Position numbers and translations under genes: made by a program. Positions 6,810 to 8,214 of a DNA stretch of 8,214 bases are shown here, piece after piece. Source of the DNA: Collinsella sp. TF05-9AC (GTDB taxonomy: Bacteria > Actinomycetota > Coriobacteriia > Coriobacteriales > Coriobacteriaceae); contig NZ_QSSH01000044.1 of the NCBI RefSeq assembly GCF_003438495.1, forward strand, positions 1-8,214. The letters run 5' to 3'. Numbering within the stretch: position 1 is the stretch's first letter; each line of letters begins with the position of its first letter. A model generated the notes under the pieces. It was not told the origin of the DNA. It saw only the letters and a program-made list of their open reading frames with translations, and ran no database searches.

Positions 6810-7931
6810 ATGCCAAAGTATTCTACCGCGTTCGGGATGGACGTCCACCTGAGGTCGACCACCGTCTGCGCCCTCGACGCGGACACCGGCGAGGCCGTGA
6901 CGAGGAGGTTCCCCGGCAACCCCTGGGGCGAGATCGCCGGGTGGATGGATAGGTTCCCCGGGCCGTCGCTCGCGGCCTACGAGAGCGGCTACCTCGGCTT
7001 CGCCCCGCAAAGGGAGCTCGCCGGGCTCGGCGTCGAGTGCGTCGTCGCCGCGGTCTCGAAGATCCCCAGGTCGGCCGCCGACTCGGCCTCCAAGAACGAC
7101 AGGAACGACGCCGCCAGGATGGCCAAGGCGATACTCGCCCACGACATCTCCCCCGTATGGGTCCCCTCCCCCGAGGTCGAGGGCATCAGGGACCTCGCCG
7201 GCGCCTACGACGGGGCGACCGCGCGCCTGGCGACCGCCAAGCAGCGGCTGCTCGCCTTCCTCGCAAGGCGGGGGTTCGTCTACGGCGGCACCACGCCCGC
7301 CGGCAACCCGAGGAAGTACTGGACCTACGACTTCCTGAGGTGGCTCGACAAGGTCAGGCCTGAGGACGATGGCGGGGTTCGGGCGCTCGCCGCCCTGAGG
7401 AACGAGGTCGAGGCCGCGGCGGAGGCCCGGGCGGACCTGCTCTCCGAGTACAGGGCGGCCGTGGATGCCAGCCCGATCGCCGCGGAGGTGGCCGCCCTCC
7501 AGTCGATCAAGGGCTGCGCCTTCGCGCTGGCCGCAGCCTTCTCGGCCGAGGTCGGCGACTTCACGAGGTTCCGTTCCGGAAGGCAGGTCACGGCCTATTT
7601 CGGCCTCGCGCCGAGTCAGAGGTCGAGTGGCGACTCCGTGCGGCTCGGAGGCATCAGCGGTGCGGGCAACGCGCTCGTGAGGAAGCTGGCCGTTGAGGGC
7701 TCATGGTGCTACGCCGCGGCACGGCACCAGCCGAAGCTCATGCCAAGGGACACGGGCGTGCCCCTCGAGATAAGGATGCACGGGAGGAAGGGGTCCGAGC
7801 GGCTCCTGCGGCGGCGCGAGGAGATGCTCGCCCGCGGCATGCCCGCGGCGAAGGCCAACGCGGCCACCGCGGCCGAGCTCGTGAGGTGGCTTTGGGCCCT
7901 CGGCATGATGTGCCGGGAGGGCGCGGAATAG
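6810..7931 (+). CDS. IS110-family DEDD transposase
   Basis: A 373-residue recombinase of normal length for the family. The N-terminal RuvC-like domain shows the DEDD residues D11 (FGMDVH), E58 (AYESG), D97 and D100 (KNDRNDA). A helical, Ala- and Arg-rich linker occupies about 130-220. The C-terminal Transposase_20 domain spans about 225-310, with LQSIKG, the YFGLAPSQRSSG stretch and GGISGAGN. The serine nucleophile known for the family should be in the SSG motif at 272-273. Members studied so far recombine DNA with the help of a structured non-coding bridge RNA from one end of the element. The ATG at 6810 follows a GGGAGG ribosome site at 6799-6804. That site sits in a 13-base palindrome (6798-6810) which could mask it. 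Arginine is mostly AGG, unlike the CGC-rich tgt. The gene looks intact. Confidence 0.93.
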   Translation: MPKYSTAFGMDVHLRSTTVCALDADTGEAVTRRFPGNPWGEIAGWMDRFPGPSLAAYESGYLGFAPQRELAGLGVECVVAAVSKIPRSAADSASKNDRNDAARMAKAILAHDISPVWVPSPEVEGIRDLAGAYDGATARLATAKQRLLAFLARRGFVYGGTTPAGNPRKYWTYDFLRWLDKVRPEDDGGVRALAALRNEVEAAAEARADLLSEYRAAVDASPIAAEVAALQSIKGCAFALAAAFSAEVGDFTRFRSGRQVTAYFGLAPSQRSSGDSVRLGGISGAGNALVRKLAVEGSWCYAAARHQPKLMPRDTGVPLEIRMHGRKGSERLLRRREEMLARGMPAAKANAATAAELVRWLWALGMMCREGAE

Positions 7932-8185
7932 ACACAGCCCCCGTCCCGGCGAGCCGGGCGGCCTTCGGGGATACCCCCTATTTCGCTGTGCGCGCGGAGC
8001 CCTCCGCATGCGCCTCGACAGACTTGGGGAACCCCGCCGAAGGAATGGAGTGCGGGCCGACAGAACGGTATCCGCGGATATGAGACTGAGCCGAAGGCGT
8101 CGATGACATGCCGGGGGCGGACCGGGACGGGTTAACGGCAGGCCCCGCCGACCGATTGCAAGCGGTCGGCGGGGCCATTGTGGCT
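7932..8185 (+). ncRNA. Candidate bridge RNA region in the IS right end
   Basis: The right non-coding end is long and full of paired segments. A long-range 10-bp match (7940-7949 with 8122-8131) could close a multi-branched fold. Inside are CCCGG-CGAG-CCGGG (7945-7958, competing with the long-range stem), GGGG-ATA-CCCC (7967-7977), a GC-rich hairpin at 7990-8013, a perfect palindrome TATCCGCGGATA (8069-8080) and CCTTCGG (7962-7968), which can pair with CCGAAGG at 8037-8043 or 8091-8097. A 14-bp perfect stem follows at 8141-8176. IS1111-type elements carry their bridge RNA at this end, which is the basis of the call. The guide loops and exact ends cannot be assigned by eye. Confidence 0.5.
8141..8176. 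repeat. Perfect 14-bp GC-rich stem-loop near the IS right end
   Basis: Arms GGCCCCGCCGACCG (8141-8154) and its exact complement (8163-8176) enclose an eight-base loop, ATTGCAAG. It is the strongest hairpin in the window. No T-tract follows on the plus strand, so it may serve as an RNA end stabiliser, a rho-assisted stop or part of the bridge RNA rather than a canonical terminator. Confidence 0.75.
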
Positions 8186-8186
8186 C

Positions 8187-8192
8187 TTGACA
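8187..8192 (+). promoter_or_regulatory. Outward-facing TTGACA (-35) at the IS right end
   Basis: A perfect TTGACA lies seven bases inside the window-facing end of the right inverted repeat, pointing out of the element. No -10 box is present within the window. In circular IS110-type intermediates a -35 in the right end can join a -10 supplied by the left end, and the same box could drive a neighbouring gene after insertion. Confidence 0.35.
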
Positions 8193-8193
8193 G

Positions 8194-8207
8194 CGGATTG
8201 GGTCATA
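8194..8207 (-). repeat. Subterminal inverted repeat, right end of the IS
   Basis: This is the exact complement of 6686-6699. Only seven bases remain in the window after it, so the right terminus and the flanking target cannot be compared with the left side. Confidence 0.75.
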
Positions 8208-8214
8208 TGAGCGA

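Larger units (their letters stand above)
6686..8207 (+). mobile_element. IS110-family (IS1111-like) insertion sequence
   Basis: The element consists of one DEDD transposase gene flanked by non-coding ends of about 124 bp (left) and 276 bp (right). A 14-bp sequence, TATGACCCAATCCG (6686-6699), recurs as its exact complement at 8194-8207. IS110-family elements lack classical terminal repeats, but IS1111-type members have short subterminal inverted repeats, which fits. The true termini should lie a few bases outside these repeats, so the right end is at or just beyond the window edge. No target duplication can be seen, as expected for this family. The high GC content and the arginine codon AGG set it apart from the neighbouring genes. 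Confidence 0.8.

Noticed and set aside
8141..8176. Intrinsic terminator of the transposase
   Set aside because: The stem is excellent, but no T-tract follows and it lies more than 200 bases after the stop codon; it is better kept as part of the structured right end.

Overview
The window looks like a piece of a high-GC actinobacterial chromosome, most plausibly a gut Coriobacteriia lineage such as Collinsella or a relative. That placement is an inference from codon use, the GC-rich housekeeping genes and the style of the proteins; no rRNA or other marker is present to prove it. Composition is mosaic by eye: the two housekeeping genes are GC-rich, the segment at about 210-4400 is clearly more AT-rich, and the transposase at the right end is richer in GC than either.

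Layout. (1) Positions 63-209 hold a broken, minus-strand copy of the last 42 codons of a LOG-family (TIGR00730) gene. (2) Positions 210-612 are non-coding and AT-rich, with two inverted repeats. (3) Positions 613-3567 encode a 984-residue fusion of an archaeo-eukaryotic primase, a superfamily II helicase and a PLD-fold domain, the architecture annotated as the TOTE conflict system. (4) A long imperfect palindrome (3609-3675) separates this gene from a convergent RelB/DinJ-YafQ toxin-antitoxin pair (3689-4299). (5) The intact LOG gene (4414-5172) and tgt (5383-6522, queuosine tRNA modification) follow on the minus strand. (6) From about 6686 to the right edge lies an IS110-family (IS1111-like) element with a DEDD transposase (6810-7931), 14-bp inverted repeats near both ends and a long, highly structured right non-coding end.

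Interpretation. The primase-helicase gene and the toxin-antitoxin pair sit between two copies of the 3' end of the LOG gene. The last 46 bp of the two copies, up to and just past the stop codon, are identical. Beyond that core the copies differ at 13 of 85 positions, 12 of them synonymous. This is the pattern of a cargo island of about 4.35 kb that entered at the 3' end of the LOG gene and left it functional, carrying with it a gene end from another strain or species. No integrase lies inside the island, so it would need to be moved in trans, by homologous recombination, or by an enzyme encoded to the left of the window.

The island reads as a compact genome-defence or conflict module: a nucleic-acid-processing enzyme plus an addiction module that would help keep it. 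The notable oddity is that the C-terminal PLD domain of the primase-helicase has lost the His, Lys and Asn of its HKD-type active site, so the usual nuclease function is probably gone. The IS110-type element is a separate, apparently complete insertion upstream of tgt, and its right end is a good candidate for an RNA-guiding (bridge) RNA.
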